Positions 55,735-64,000 of a stretch of 64,000 nt of DNA are shown piece by piece; position 1 is the first letter of the stretch, and the number at the start of each line of letters is the position of its first letter. Under the pieces are notes generated by a model. That model did not search any database and was not told where the DNA came from. It saw only the letters and a program-made list of their open reading frames with translations. This DNA is from Bacillus sp. FJAT-42376 (GTDB lineage Bacteria > Bacillota > Bacilli > Bacillales > Bacillaceae), in assembly GCF_003816055.1 (NCBI RefSeq), contig NZ_CP033906.1:248001-312000 (forward strand). The letters run 5' to 3'. Made by a program: the position numbers and the translations under genes.

Positions 55735-57081
55735 ATGAATTTTTCTAAAGAGTTTATTTTCGGCACCGCAACCTCTTCCTATCAGATTGAAGGAGCACAT
55801 AATGAAGGCGGACGGACCCCTTCCATTTGGGATACGTTCTGCGATACCCCCGGCAAGGTTTATGAGCAGCATAATGGAGATGTGGCATGCGACCATTATC
55901 ACCGTTTCGAGGAAGATATTCAGATCCTCAAAAACCTTGGTGTCGATGCTTACCGGTTCTCGATTGCCTGGCCGCGGATTTTCCCTGAAAAAGGCCGGTA
56001 CAACCCGGAAGGAATGGCTTTTTATAAAAACCTCGCAGCACGGCTCCGTGAAGAGGGAATCAAGCCTGCGGTTACCCTTTATCACTGGGACCTGCCAATG
56101 TGGGCGCATGAAGAAGGCGGCTGGACAAACCGAGAATCGGTCAAATGGTTCCTCGAATACGCAAGAGCATGCTTTACAGAGCTTGATCAACTCGTTGATT
56201 CCTGGATTACTCACAATGAGCCTTGGTGTGCGGGCTTTCTCGGATACCATCAGGGGGTTCATGCCCCGGGTCATACGAACTTAGAGGAAGCGGTGAAAGC
56301 GGTCCATCACATGCTGCTTTCACACGGAGAAGCAGTAAACATGCTGAAAAAGGAGTTTTCATCTCTCACTCCAATCGGCATTACGCTGAACCTGTCCCCT
56401 GTTTATGCAGCGTCCGATTCAGCCAATGACCGTCTTGCTGCGAATAATGCCGATGGCTATTCAAACCGCTGGTTCCTGGATCCGATTTTCAAAGGCAGCT
56501 ATCCGGCAGATATGATGAATCTTTTTTCTAAATACGTTCACTCCTATGACTTTATCAAACAGGGAGACTTGGAAACCATCTCGGTTCCCTGCGACTTTTT
56601 CGGGATCAACTACTACAGCCGCGCCATAGTCGAATTCAGCGCAGCCCATGATTTTATGAATAAAGGCGCCTACTCGGACTATGAAAAAACCGGAATGGGC
56701 TGGGACATCGCTCCGGATGAGTTTAAAGACTTGATTATCCGACTCCGCAAGGAATACACGGACCTTCCCATCTACATAACGGAGAACGGAGCCGCCTACG
56801 ATGATCAGGTGGAAAACGGCAGGGTGCATGATTCTCTTCGCACCGATTATATTGAAAAGCACCTTCAGGCGGTGTCTGAATTGAATGTGCTGGGCATGAA
56901 TATTCAGGGCTATTACCTGTGGTCCCTCCTCGATAACTTTGAGTGGAGCTTCGGCTATGACAAACGGTTCGGCATGATCTATGTAGACTTTGAAACACAG
57001 GAAAGGATCTGGAAGGACAGTGCCTACCGGTATGCCGAAATCATCAGGCAGCGGATACCTTCCTTGCAAATCGGTTCTTAA
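55735..57081 (+). CDS. GH1 beta-glucosidase
   Basis: The 448-residue cytoplasmic enzyme cleaves glucose from beta-glucosides. The acid/base is E162 (SWITHNEPWC) and the nucleophile E350 (IYITENGAA). The start FIFGTATSSYQIEGA and LYHWDLPMWAHEEGGW are GH1 signatures. There is no phosphate-binding hint of a 6-phospho-enzyme, and uptake is by ABC importer, so free oligosaccharides are the likely substrates. AAGGAGTGA precedes the ATG, 13 bases after the permease. Confidence 0.95.
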   Translation: MNFSKEFIFGTATSSYQIEGAHNEGGRTPSIWDTFCDTPGKVYEQHNGDVACDHYHRFEEDIQILKNLGVDAYRFSIAWPRIFPEKGRYNPEGMAFYKNLAARLREEGIKPAVTLYHWDLPMWAHEEGGWTNRESVKWFLEYARACFTELDQLVDSWITHNEPWCAGFLGYHQGVHAPGHTNLEEAVKAVHHMLLSHGEAVNMLKKEFSSLTPIGITLNLSPVYAASDSANDRLAANNADGYSNRWFLDPIFKGSYPADMMNLFSKYVHSYDFIKQGDLETISVPCDFFGINYYSRAIVEFSAAHDFMNKGAYSDYEKTGMGWDIAPDEFKDLIIRLRKEYTDLPIYITENGAAYDDQVENGRVHDSLRTDYIEKHLQAVSELNVLGMNIQGYYLWSLLDNFEWSFGYDKRFGMIYVDFETQERIWKDSAYRYAEIIRQRIPSLQIGS

Positions 57082-57116
57082 TTCGCCTTTTGGACAAATT
57101 CAAGGAGGGTAAAAGA

Positions 57117-59684
57117 ATGCGCAAATTAACAGGTATGATGATTTCCTGCATGCTGATTGCAGGGGTTACAGGCCCTGCACAGGCTGCAGGCAGCAAGGAA
57201 AAGATTCCGTTCCATCCCGTCGCCATTAAGGGAGAGGATCATGGGACAGCTAAACTGATTATCCCCGTTCCAAAAACGCATCATGTTGCCGTAAAGGTAT
57301 CAAAGGAACCGTTCGGCAAAGTAAAAACCGGCGATTTGGCGCCGAAGGGACGAACGGTGACCAATCCATACCGCTCCGGTACTGACCTTACGGGTGTTGA
57401 TCCGAAAATCAACAGATATGCCGGCGTTTATCTTTTGGATGCAGAAAATCACGTCCTTGATTTTGAGCAGATTACCTTGAAGGAAAACCAGATTAAAAAG
57501 GAAACATGGAACCTTATTTGGCAGGACGAATTTGACGGAACCTCCATTAATGAAAGCAAGTGGAATTTCATCCAGGGAGGCGGCGGCTACGGCAATAATG
57601 AGCTTCAAAATTATACGAACCGCACTCAAAACGCCCGGCTGGAGAATGGCTCCCTTGTCATTGAAGCGCATAAAGAGGCATTGGGAGGCAATGATTATAC
57701 GTCTGCGAAATTGACCACCCAAAACAAGGGCGACTGGACGTACGGCCGCTACGAAATTCGTGCAAAGCTTCCAAAGGGCCAAGGCATGTGGCCCGCAATC
57801 TGGATGATGCCGACCGACTATGATCTCTACTCGGGCTGGCCGGCCTCCGGTGAAATCGACATTATGGAATTGCTCGGACACGCTCCGAATGAAGTGTACG
57901 GCACGCTGCATTATGGACTGCCATGGAAAAATACAGGGGAAATGTACCGGCTGCCAAATGGCACGAAGGATTTCTCAGAAGCCTATCACACCTTCTCGAT
58001 TGACTGGGAGCCTGGTGAAATCAGATGGTACGTGGATGGCGTTCTTTACGCAAGGCAAAACGACTGGTACAGCAAAAACGAAAACGCGGCAGCACCCTAT
58101 ACGTATCCCGCTCCCTTCGACCGTGACTTTTATCTTCAGCTGAACCTGGCTGTGGGCGGAAACTGGCCCGGCTATCCGGACAGCACCACGGTCTTCCCAA
58201 GCCGGATGCTCGTCGATTACGTAAGAGTGTATGAATTGGACGGCAAGTACCGTGAGGCCGGGGAAAGACCGATTGCAGAAGAGGCAGCAGCGGATCTTCG
58301 TCCCCCGCTTGCTGACGGAAACTATGTGTACAACGGGGAGTTCGAGGCCGGCCTCAGCGAGTGGAAGTTCCAGCCGTTTGAGCCTTCCACCTTGTTTGGA
58401 GGAGAAGGAACGGCAGAATCCGTAAACGGCGAAGCAAAAATCAGCATCACGAAACCGGGGTATGCCGTTCACGCCATTCAATTCGTGCAGCCTAACCTGC
58501 CGATTGAAAAGGGAGAGCGCTATAAACTGACATTTGATGCCCGGTCTACTGGGCCTCGTGCGGCGGGTATCAATATTTCGGGTCCGGAACGCAGCTATAC
58601 GAGATATTTATCCGATCAAACACTCTCCCTTACGGACACGATGCAGTCCTTCAGCTATGAATTTACAATGGAAAGCGAGACGGACCCTCATGCACGCCTT
58701 GAATTTAATATGGGCCAAGGCTCTGATCTTCCAGTCTGGATTGACCATGTGAAGCTCGTCAAGCTTCCACAGGATCCGAACGCACCGAAAAAGGTACTGC
58801 CTAACGGAAACTATATTTACAACGGAACCTTTGACCAGGGAACGGGCCGTATGGAATTCTGGAATCTCTCCGTGGATAGAGGATCTAAAGCCGAGGCTTC
58901 AGTCGGTGAAGCCATTCCGGAACGCAAGCTGCATGTGGACATTCAGCGCACCGGAAGCTATTCCGATGCCATTCGCTTGAGTCAAAACAAGCTGAACCTT
59001 GAGAAAGATGCAGCTTATATCCTGACGTTTGACGCAAAGGCGGATGCCAAGCGGAATATCGGATTTCATGTAACCAATGAGACTCGCTCAGCCTTTTATA
59101 CGAAAACCGAACAAATCCCGCTTACAGCAGATATGAAATCCTACCGGGTGCTGATTCAGCCCTCGGAAAGCAACCCGAACAGCGTGATTGAATTCCTATT
59201 GGGAGGAAACCGTACGGGCGTAACCATTGATAACATTGAAATGAAGCGCCTTGCCAAACCGGTAACGATTAATCCTATGAATTCCCGCATTGAAGCGGAA
59301 AACTATCAGGACATGTTCGGCGTGCAAAACGGCGCGACCAGCGTTGGCTGGATTGACGAAGGCGACTGGATGCAATATGCCGTTGATGTCAAAGAAGCCG
59401 GAGAATACAGAATTGCATTTCTTGCTGCGTCCGGACGCGACGGCGGGAAATTCACCCTCCTCAGCAAAGCTGGAAACCAGTTCACAGGCGATCTGCCTAA
59501 AGGCGAGATTAAACCGGAACAGGCAGATGCAAGAGCTGAGGCGAACATCCCGCAGACCGGCGGATGGGATACGTGGAAAACCTTCGAAACCAGCATCCGT
59601 CTGGAAAAAGGCATCCAAACCCTGCAGGTCTATGCACCGAATGCTAATTTGGATTGGATGGAGTTTAGGAAGGTTGGAGAATAA
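57117..59684 (+). CDS. Secreted GH16 beta-1,3-glucanase with carbohydrate-binding modules
   Basis: The 855-residue exported enzyme has a signal peptide (cleavage near GPAQA, residue 22). A roughly 120-residue N-terminal domain is followed by a GH16 laminarinase domain (about 135-385) with catalytic E246, D248 and E251 in GEIDIMELLG. Two CBM4/9-type modules (about 400-555 and 560-720) and a C-terminal CBM6 (about 725-853: IEAENYQDMFGVQ, WMQYAVDVKEAGEY) follow. It should cut laminarin or other beta-1,3-glucans outside the cell for the upstream importer. AAGGAGGG precedes the ATG. Last gene of the operon. Confidence 0.94.
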   Translation: MRKLTGMMISCMLIAGVTGPAQAAGSKEKIPFHPVAIKGEDHGTAKLIIPVPKTHHVAVKVSKEPFGKVKTGDLAPKGRTVTNPYRSGTDLTGVDPKINRYAGVYLLDAENHVLDFEQITLKENQIKKETWNLIWQDEFDGTSINESKWNFIQGGGGYGNNELQNYTNRTQNARLENGSLVIEAHKEALGGNDYTSAKLTTQNKGDWTYGRYEIRAKLPKGQGMWPAIWMMPTDYDLYSGWPASGEIDIMELLGHAPNEVYGTLHYGLPWKNTGEMYRLPNGTKDFSEAYHTFSIDWEPGEIRWYVDGVLYARQNDWYSKNENAAAPYTYPAPFDRDFYLQLNLAVGGNWPGYPDSTTVFPSRMLVDYVRVYELDGKYREAGERPIAEEAAADLRPPLADGNYVYNGEFEAGLSEWKFQPFEPSTLFGGEGTAESVNGEAKISITKPGYAVHAIQFVQPNLPIEKGERYKLTFDARSTGPRAAGINISGPERSYTRYLSDQTLSLTDTMQSFSYEFTMESETDPHARLEFNMGQGSDLPVWIDHVKLVKLPQDPNAPKKVLPNGNYIYNGTFDQGTGRMEFWNLSVDRGSKAEASVGEAIPERKLHVDIQRTGSYSDAIRLSQNKLNLEKDAAYILTFDAKADAKRNIGFHVTNETRSAFYTKTEQIPLTADMKSYRVLIQPSESNPNSVIEFLLGGNRTGVTIDNIEMKRLAKPVTINPMNSRIEAENYQDMFGVQNGATSVGWIDEGDWMQYAVDVKEAGEYRIAFLAASGRDGGKFTLLSKAGNQFTGDLPKGEIKPEQADARAEANIPQTGGWDTWKTFETSIRLEKGIQTLQVYAPNANLDWMEFRKVGE

Positions 59685-59689
59685 GGCAG

Positions 59690-59728
59690 CCCCGCTTCTA
59701 TTTTTGTAGGAGCGGGGTTTTTTTTGTG
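59690..59728 (+). terminator. Terminator of the beta-glucan operon
   Basis: CCCCGCT pairs with AGCGGGG, followed by eight T. Confidence 0.9.
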
Positions 59729-59754
59729 TATTCGTGGCTCGGTTGGCGGCAGGT

Positions 59755-59880
59755 GCACTGACCCCCACCGATTCACCGCATCGGGGGCCAGAGCAGAAAA
59801 TGATCGAGCCGGCTCCGGGTATACAATCAGAAAGAGGGGGGACGGAGGTTTAGTGCTTTAGCAGAACGGGGGTCAGTGCA
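59755..59880. repeat. REPIN-like element, unit 5 (divergent ends)
   Basis: Ends GTGCACTGACCCCC and GGGGGTCAGTGCA, inner TTCACCGCATCGGGGGCCAG and GGAGGTTTAGTGCTTTAGC. Same plan as units 1-4 but with different terminal sequence. A partial unit (GGTGCCAGGGAGTTTTAGC to GAGTCAGGCAC) follows to 59955. Confidence 0.75.
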
Positions 59881-60018
59881 AAAAACATGGTCGCACTCTG
59901 TGTAACTTACTCTAACCGGTGCCAGGGAGTTTTAGCAGAGTGCGAGTCAGGCACTTTGTGCTTACAACTAATCACATCTGGGTATTTATTCCACAAAGAA
60001 ATACTCAGGAGGATGGAT

Positions 60019-60456
60019 ATGGAGTTCAAATACAAAGAAAACGGAGAAATGGGAGTATTCACTATCGCAGCCGGTGCAATACCGCTAGCCATTCCGGTTA
60101 TGATTTTGTCGGCAATTGGCTGGGATTGGCATTCATTATCCAACTTCTCTTTTTTTCTATTTATTTCTTTCCCATTAATTGGACTAGGAATCTATAGTCT
60201 AACAATGAAGAAACGAAACTATCTTGTCATTCGAAGAGATATGCTTTATCTGCGAAACGTCTTTCGTATGAAAAAAATCAGCCTCCGCTATTTAGAAGGC
60301 TACCGCCGTATTGAAAATAGACTGATTCTATTTTTACCGGATAATCGGGAAAAGATTATTTATTTAGGTTATTTAAAGATACGGGAAGCGGATATGCTTG
60401 AGGAACATGTAAAGAAATTAATCGCCATTAAAAAGGATGAGCCAGATAAAGAATAA
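60019..60456 (+). CDS. Small membrane protein, paralogue of 61187-61651
   Basis: The 145-residue protein has two membrane helices (about 13-32 and 38-60) and a soluble C-terminal half rich in beta strands (NYLVIRRDMLYLRNVF, ENRLILFLPDN) ending in a helix (ADMLEEHVKKLIAIKK), a layout like bacterial PH-type domains. I do not recognise the family. AGGAGG at 60007-60012 fixes the ATG at 60019. The leader resembles that of the paralogue at 61187. Confidence 0.75.
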   Translation: MEFKYKENGEMGVFTIAAGAIPLAIPVMILSAIGWDWHSLSNFSFFLFISFPLIGLGIYSLTMKKRNYLVIRRDMLYLRNVFRMKKISLRYLEGYRRIENRLILFLPDNREKIIYLGYLKIREADMLEEHVKKLIAIKKDEPDKE

Positions 60457-60485
60457 TGCGTTTACAGCCTTGTTAATATGCAGAA

Positions 60486-60923
60486 TTAATCCTGTGAGAG
60501 ATACATAAGACGATTCAAATGAACAGGTGATAGCTCGTAACTAGAACCAACAGAAAATAATAGCCTTTTGTAAAAAGAGATGTCTTCCGTTACACCAAGA
60601 TGGACAAATAAAGGGGAATCGACCTTAAACGTATATCGAGTTGCACAGTGATCTTTCTTGTCTGTCAGTCCATCTGCAAAAACCTCAATTTGTATTTTGT
60701 CCTCTTTAAATAACGGCTCTTCTGATACAAAGTCCACCTTAATGATATTTTTAAAGCTGTCTAAATCGTCTTCAGTCATGTGTTCAAAGGTTTCCTGAAT
60801 ATCCTGATGGTTTAAAGGTCTTCTTAAATCTTCAATAACAAGATAACCTAGAGACCAACTGTCTTTATATATCATAAATATTTCAATATCTCTTAATCTT
60901 AAAGTTCTTTCAAAAACCAGCAA
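60486..60923 (-). CDS. Hypothetical protein, paralogue of 28105-28536
   Basis: The 145-residue acidic soluble protein shares LRLRDIEIF, VIEDLRRPL, TEDDL, FADGL and the C-terminal GSSYEL...YLSQD with the protein at 28105. It lies between, and opposite to, the two small-membrane-protein paralogues. The start has GGAGG nearby (GGTTGGTATGAATT, then ATG-like TTG region); the first ATG of the frame is used. Function unknown. Confidence 0.75.
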   Translation of the reverse strand: MLVFERTLRLRDIEIFMIYKDSWSLGYLVIEDLRRPLNHQDIQETFEHMTEDDLDSFKNIIKVDFVSEEPLFKEDKIQIEVFADGLTDKKDHCATRYTFKVDSPLFVHLGVTEDISFYKRLLFSVGSSYELSPVHLNRLMYLSQD

Positions 60924-60999
60924 TTCATACCAACCTCCATCCGCTGTTTATAACCCATATATTACCACAAAACCATGGAAGTGATGTTTACAAAAGCGC

Positions 61000-61130
61000 G
61001 GGTCTGTCTCGCTCTGCTTCGCCGCAAAAGGGGACAGAGGCTGTACTGGCTAGTGCCTTGATAAATAAGGCTTTAATAGAGGAGGTGCCAAAGCTTTCGT
61101 TCTTTAGCAGAGTGCGGGTCAGGCACTTTG
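61000..61130. repeat. REPIN-like element, unit 6
   Basis: Begins GCGGGTCTGTCTCGCTCTGC and ends GTGCGGGTCAGGCAC, with inner GGGGACAGAGGCTG and GGTGCCAAAGCTTTCG. It directly precedes the gene at 61187. Confidence 0.7.
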
Positions 61131-61186
61131 TGCTTATAACTAATATAATATGGGTATTTATCCCATAAAACGAAGGAGGCAGTATA

Positions 61187-61651
61187 TTGAATTTCAAATA
61201 CAAGAAATCGGAGCTGACAAAGCTTTCTGGATTCCTATTTCTTCTTCTAAGCCTTATGTGGATAGCCATACCGTTAGTTCCATTAAGCTATATCTATCCT
61301 GATTTTTCTTTAACTTTTGACTTTGATGTAACTTCTCTGATGTTTCTGGCATCACCCCTCATTGTCATCTTCAGTCTGTATGGAAGCTTCTTCTTTTTTA
61401 CGATTGATAAAAGAGACTATCTTACTTTAAAAGACTCGTGTCTCTATTACAAAAAACGTTATTTTTTCCCTCCTGTAAAAATCAACCTCGATAAGGCGGA
61501 GGACTACCGTGTAACTGGGAACAAGCTAGTACTGTTTTTGGAGAAAAACGGAGAAGAGGAGATCTATCTTCAGCTTTTAAAAATAAGAGATGCCGAACGG
61601 CTGGAAGCTGCCATTAAAAGATTGATCCCTATTAAAAAGACCACACCCTAA
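61187..61651 (+). CDS. Small membrane protein, paralogue of 60019-60456
   Basis: The 154-residue protein has two membrane helices (about 14-35 and 50-72) and a C-terminal soluble part. It shares FKYK at the start, RDYLTLKDSCLYYKK versus RNYLVIRRDMLYLRN, and E-IYLQLLKIRDAERLE versus K-IIYLGYLKIREADMLE with the protein at 60019. TTG at 61187 follows AAGGAGG; no other start is near. The leader (GGCACTTTGTGCTTA, then TGGGTATTTAT) is shared with the paralogue. Function unknown. Confidence 0.75.
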   Translation: MNFKYKKSELTKLSGFLFLLLSLMWIAIPLVPLSYIYPDFSLTFDFDVTSLMFLASPLIVIFSLYGSFFFFTIDKRDYLTLKDSCLYYKKRYFFPPVKINLDKAEDYRVTGNKLVLFLEKNGEEEIYLQLLKIRDAERLEAAIKRLIPIKKTTP

Positions 61652-61660
61652 TCAGGGTGC
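61644..61660. terminator. Short hairpin between convergent genes
   Basis: CACCCTAATCAGGGTG is a short perfect stem with no clear T-run. It may be a weak terminator for the gene at 61187 and dnaB. Confidence 0.35.
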
Positions 61661-61665
61661 AGCCT

Positions 61666-63021
61666 CTAAGCCCCTGGAGCGTCGTCAAACCTCCGCTCCA
61701 AGTTCACGAACTTGTTGTATTCTTTTACAAACGCCAATGAGACGGTTCCCACGGGGCCGTTACGCTGTTTGGCGATGATGATTTCGATGATGTTTTTGTT
61801 TTCGGATTCCTTGTCGTAGTAATCGTCACGGTACAGGAAGGCGACGATGTCGGCATCCTGCTCGATACTTCCGGATTCACGGATGTCGGACATCATTGGA
61901 CGCTTGTCCTGACGCTGCTCCACTCCACGGGAGAGCTGGGACAAGGCGATGACGGGCACCTTGAGCTCACGGGCCAGGGATTTCAGTGTCCTTGAGATTT
62001 CGGATACCTCCTGCTGGCGGTTGTCCTTGCTTCGCCCGCTTCCCTGGATGAGCTGCAAGTAATCGATCAGGATCATGCCGAGGCCGGCCTCTTGCTTGAG
62101 GCGGCGGCATTTGGAACGGATTTCGCTGACGCGGATCCCCGGGGTATCATCGATATAGATTCCGGCGTTGGAGAGACTTCCCATCGCCATGGTAAGCTTT
62201 CCCCAGTCCTCGCTTGTCAGGTTACCGGTTCTTAAGTTTTGGGCGTTAATATTGCCTTCTGCACAGAGCATACGCATCACGAGCTGGTCGGCCCCCATCT
62301 CGAGGCTGAAGATCGCCACGTTCTCGTCGGTCTTCGTTGCAACATTCTGGGCGATGTTCAGGGCAAAGGCGGTTTTCCCCACCGATGGACGGGCGGCAAC
62401 GATGATCAAATCGTTGCGCTGGAAGCCCGCGGTCATTCGGTCTAGCTCGGAGAAACCGGTTGGAATCCCCGTGATATCCCCTTGGCGGTTGTGCAAAAGT
62501 TCAATGTTGTCATAAGTCTGAACGAGCACATCCTTGATGCTTTGGAAGGATCCGGCGTTTTTCCGCTGTGCGACTTCCATGATGCTCTTTTCTGCATCGG
62601 TTAGAAGATCCGCCACTTCATCTTCCCTTGTATACCCGTCCTGGGCAATCGTGCTTGCCGTCCGGATCAGTCTTCTTAAGATTGATTTTTCTTCTACGAT
62701 TCTTGCATAATATTCTACGTTCGCCGCGGTCGGTACTGAGTTGGCAAGGTCCGTTAAGTAGGAGACCCCTCCAATTTCCTCCAGCAGGTTCACATCTGCC
62801 AGATCAGACGTAACGGTCACAAGATCGACCGGTTCCCCTTTATCGGCAAGCTGGAGCATCGCATTATAAATTTTCTGATGGGCAGCCCGGTAGAAATCTT
62901 CAGGGATTAATACTTCTGAAGCCATGGTCAGGGCTTGCGGTTCGAGAAAAATGGCTCCGAGTACAGCTTGTTCAGCATCTATATTCTGCGGCGGAATTCG
63001 GTCTTGAAAAAGCTCATTCAA
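61666..63021 (-). CDS. dnaB: Replicative DNA helicase
   Basis: The 451-residue helicase (DnaC in B. subtilis naming) unwinds DNA at the replication fork. The N-terminal domain starts NELFQDRIPPQNIDAEQAVLG, and the RecA-like domain has Walker A ARPSVGKTAFALNIA and Walker B ILIDYLQLI, plus RQQEVSEISRTLKSLA. TTG at 63021 is chosen because the protein then begins as in its relatives and AAAGGACGG is upstream; an ATG 33 bases earlier adds unrelated residues. In the same direction as rplI and gdpP. Confidence 0.97.
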   Translation of the reverse strand: MNELFQDRIPPQNIDAEQAVLGAIFLEPQALTMASEVLIPEDFYRAAHQKIYNAMLQLADKGEPVDLVTVTSDLADVNLLEEIGGVSYLTDLANSVPTAANVEYYARIVEEKSILRRLIRTASTIAQDGYTREDEVADLLTDAEKSIMEVAQRKNAGSFQSIKDVLVQTYDNIELLHNRQGDITGIPTGFSELDRMTAGFQRNDLIIVAARPSVGKTAFALNIAQNVATKTDENVAIFSLEMGADQLVMRMLCAEGNINAQNLRTGNLTSEDWGKLTMAMGSLSNAGIYIDDTPGIRVSEIRSKCRRLKQEAGLGMILIDYLQLIQGSGRSKDNRQQEVSEISRTLKSLARELKVPVIALSQLSRGVEQRQDKRPMMSDIRESGSIEQDADIVAFLYRDDYYDKESENKNIIEIIIAKQRNGPVGTVSLAFVKEYNKFVNLERRFDDAPGA

Positions 63022-63080
63022 ATTCGAGCACCGTCCTTTTAAATGAAATAACATGTACTTATCTATTATATAAGAAAAAG

Positions 63081-63127
63081 GTGACAGGCGCTGTAGCAGA
63101 TTTTTCTCTGGTCAGCCCTGTCACCTC
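63081..63127 (-). terminator. Terminator after rplI
   Basis: GGTGACAGG pairs with CCTGTCACC; leftward reading ends in TTTTT. Confidence 0.85.
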
Positions 63128-63205
63128 TTACGCTGCTTTCTATCCTTGCAAAACCCCTGATCTTCCGCTTTTTGTAAACAGAAAGGATGGGTGAACTTTC
63201 CAAGC

Positions 63206-63652
63206 TTATTCTTCCGTTACATGCACCTTCAAAGTAGCTGTTACCTCTGTATGAAGCTTTACAGGCACGTTTGTGTAGCCCAGACCGCGGATTGCATCCG
63301 GAAGGTCAATTTTACGCTTATCAATTTTAATGGAGTGAACTTTTTTCAGCTCATCCGCAATTTGCTTGCTTGTGATGGAGCCAAACAGACGGCCGCCTTC
63401 TCCGGATTTTGCTTTTAGTTCTACAGTCAGCTCCTCAAGCGTTTTCTTCAGTTCTTCCGCCGCTTGAAGCTCTTGTTCTGCTTCTTTGTTTTCTTTATTC
63501 TTTTGGGCGTTTAGTGCAGACATGGCTGCATTGCTTGCCTCGACAGCAAGACCCTGTTTAATCAAAAAGTTATGTGCATAGCCGTCTGCTACGTTTTTTA
63601 CTTCGCCTTTTTTTCCTTTGCCTTTTACATCTTTTAGAAAAATAACTCTCAT
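63206..63652 (-). CDS. rplI: 50S ribosomal protein bL9
   Basis: The 148-residue protein has the N-terminal bL9 signature [18 protein letters not shown] and [13 protein letters not shown], a long connecting helix and the C-terminal domain ([15 protein letters not shown]). It binds 23S rRNA near the L1 stalk. Its ATG overlaps the gdpP stop by 4 bases (63649-63652), so translation is coupled. Confidence 0.98.
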   Translation of the reverse strand: MRVIFLKDVKGKGKKGEVKNVADGYAHNFLIKQGLAVEASNAAMSALNAQKNKENKEAEQELQAAEELKKTLEELTVELKAKSGEGGRLFGSITSKQIADELKKVHSIKIDKRKIDLPDAIRGLGYTNVPVKLHTEVTATLKVHVTEE

Positions 63653-64000
63653 GCCTTAATTCCTCCCTCAAAATAATCGCCAATCGCTTGTTTTAATCTC
63701 TCTTCCGCTTCTGCAACGGTTATGTCTGACAGCTGGGTGGCTGCGTTGGTCAAATGACCGCCTCCGTCCAGTGCTTCCATAATAAGCTGGACATTGACAT
63801 CGCCAAGGGACCTTGCGCTGATCCCTACCGTATTTTCGTTCCGGCGTGCGATAACAAACGACGCGGCCACTCCGCTCATGGAAAGCAGGGTATCCGCCGT
63901 TTGCGCAATAATGACTTGGTCAAAATAAATATCCGGTTCATCAAAAGCCTTGGCAAGAGCGACTCCGTTTTCCAGCAGCTCCGTATTCTGGATGAGCTTG
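63649..64000 (-). CDS. gdpP: Cyclic-di-AMP phosphodiesterase GdpP, C-terminal part
   Basis: The frame is open to the window end, giving about 116 residues of the DHHA1 domain ([22 protein letters not shown], in part, and [14 protein letters not shown]). GdpP (YybT) is a membrane protein with PAS, GGDEF and DHH/DHHA1 domains that degrades c-di-AMP. Position directly upstream of rplI is conserved in Bacillaceae. Continues beyond the window. Confidence 0.95.
   Translation of the reverse strand, partial: KLIQNTELLENGVALAKAFDEPDIYFDQVIIAQTADTLLSMSGVAASFVIARRNENTVGISARSLGDVNVQLIMEALDGGGHLTNAATQLSDITVAEAEERLKQAIGDYFEGGIKA

Overview
The window is chromosomal DNA of a spore-forming Bacillaceae species (Bacillus sensu lato), with GC in the mid-40s by eye. 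Evidence: the essential walR-walK-walH-walI-walJ-htrA-rlmH block, the gdpP-rplI-dnaB-purA block and a Lys-Glu-Asp-Phe tRNA cluster, all laid out as near the replication origin of Bacillus subtilis; a CotF-like coat protein and a Kin-type PAS histidine kinase; a T-box leader, Fur boxes and sigma-A promoters; and two short dispersed repeat families of the kind common in this family. The genus cannot be fixed from sequence alone.

Layout. 1-9.8 kb: end of a gluconate permease, an RDD membrane protein, a beta-hydroxyacid dehydrogenase, a pseudouridine synthase, a YgjP-type metallopeptidase, a DUF1456 protein, T-box-controlled argS, a prolyl-4-hydroxylase-like dioxygenase and mqo. 10.4-15.5 kb: a Fur-boxed divergent iron locus with a flavin NADPH reductase facing an ABC siderophore importer. 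15.6-17.4 kb: a wrecked diguanylate cyclase and a PAS histidine kinase. 17.7-33.7 kb: mixed metabolic and transport genes (katG, CotF-like protein, oxidoreductase, HAD phosphatase, lipoproteins, MFS and EamA transporters, a MocR regulator, a GH13-like protein with altered catalytic residues, an AraC regulator). 34-38.3 kb: an accessory patch with tiny genes, a flavin oxidoreductase plus ECF41 sigma factor pair, and an orphan P-loop ATPase beside rlmH. 38.5-50.8 kb: the conserved rlmH-to-purA core read leftwards, including a small CxxH/CxxC protein and a DnaA-box cluster. 50.8-61.7 kb: an insertion between purA and dnaB carrying a complete beta-glucan (laminarin) use operon and a patch of duplicated small genes with REPIN-like repeats. 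61.7-64 kb: dnaB, rplI and the end of gdpP.

Genes that work together: Fur probably switches the importer and reductase at 10.4-15.5 kb together. A LacI repressor with one operator at its own promoter and three before the binding-protein gene probably controls the beta-glucan operon, in which a secreted GH16 enzyme cuts glucan, an ABC importer takes up oligosaccharides and a cytoplasmic GH1 enzyme splits them. The ECF41 factor probably reads a matching promoter in front of its own oxidoreductase operon. WalK and WalR, with their modulators WalH and WalI, control wall metabolism, and an M23 endopeptidase gene lies directly upstream.

Most worth a second look: the GH13-like pseudoenzyme candidate, the orphan ATPase next to rlmH, the ECF41 promoter match, the DnaA-box cluster overlapping a 51-residue gene, the two dispersed repeat families, and two families of unknown paralogues that meet at 60-61.6 kb. 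I did not find a clearly new multigene defence or mobile system.
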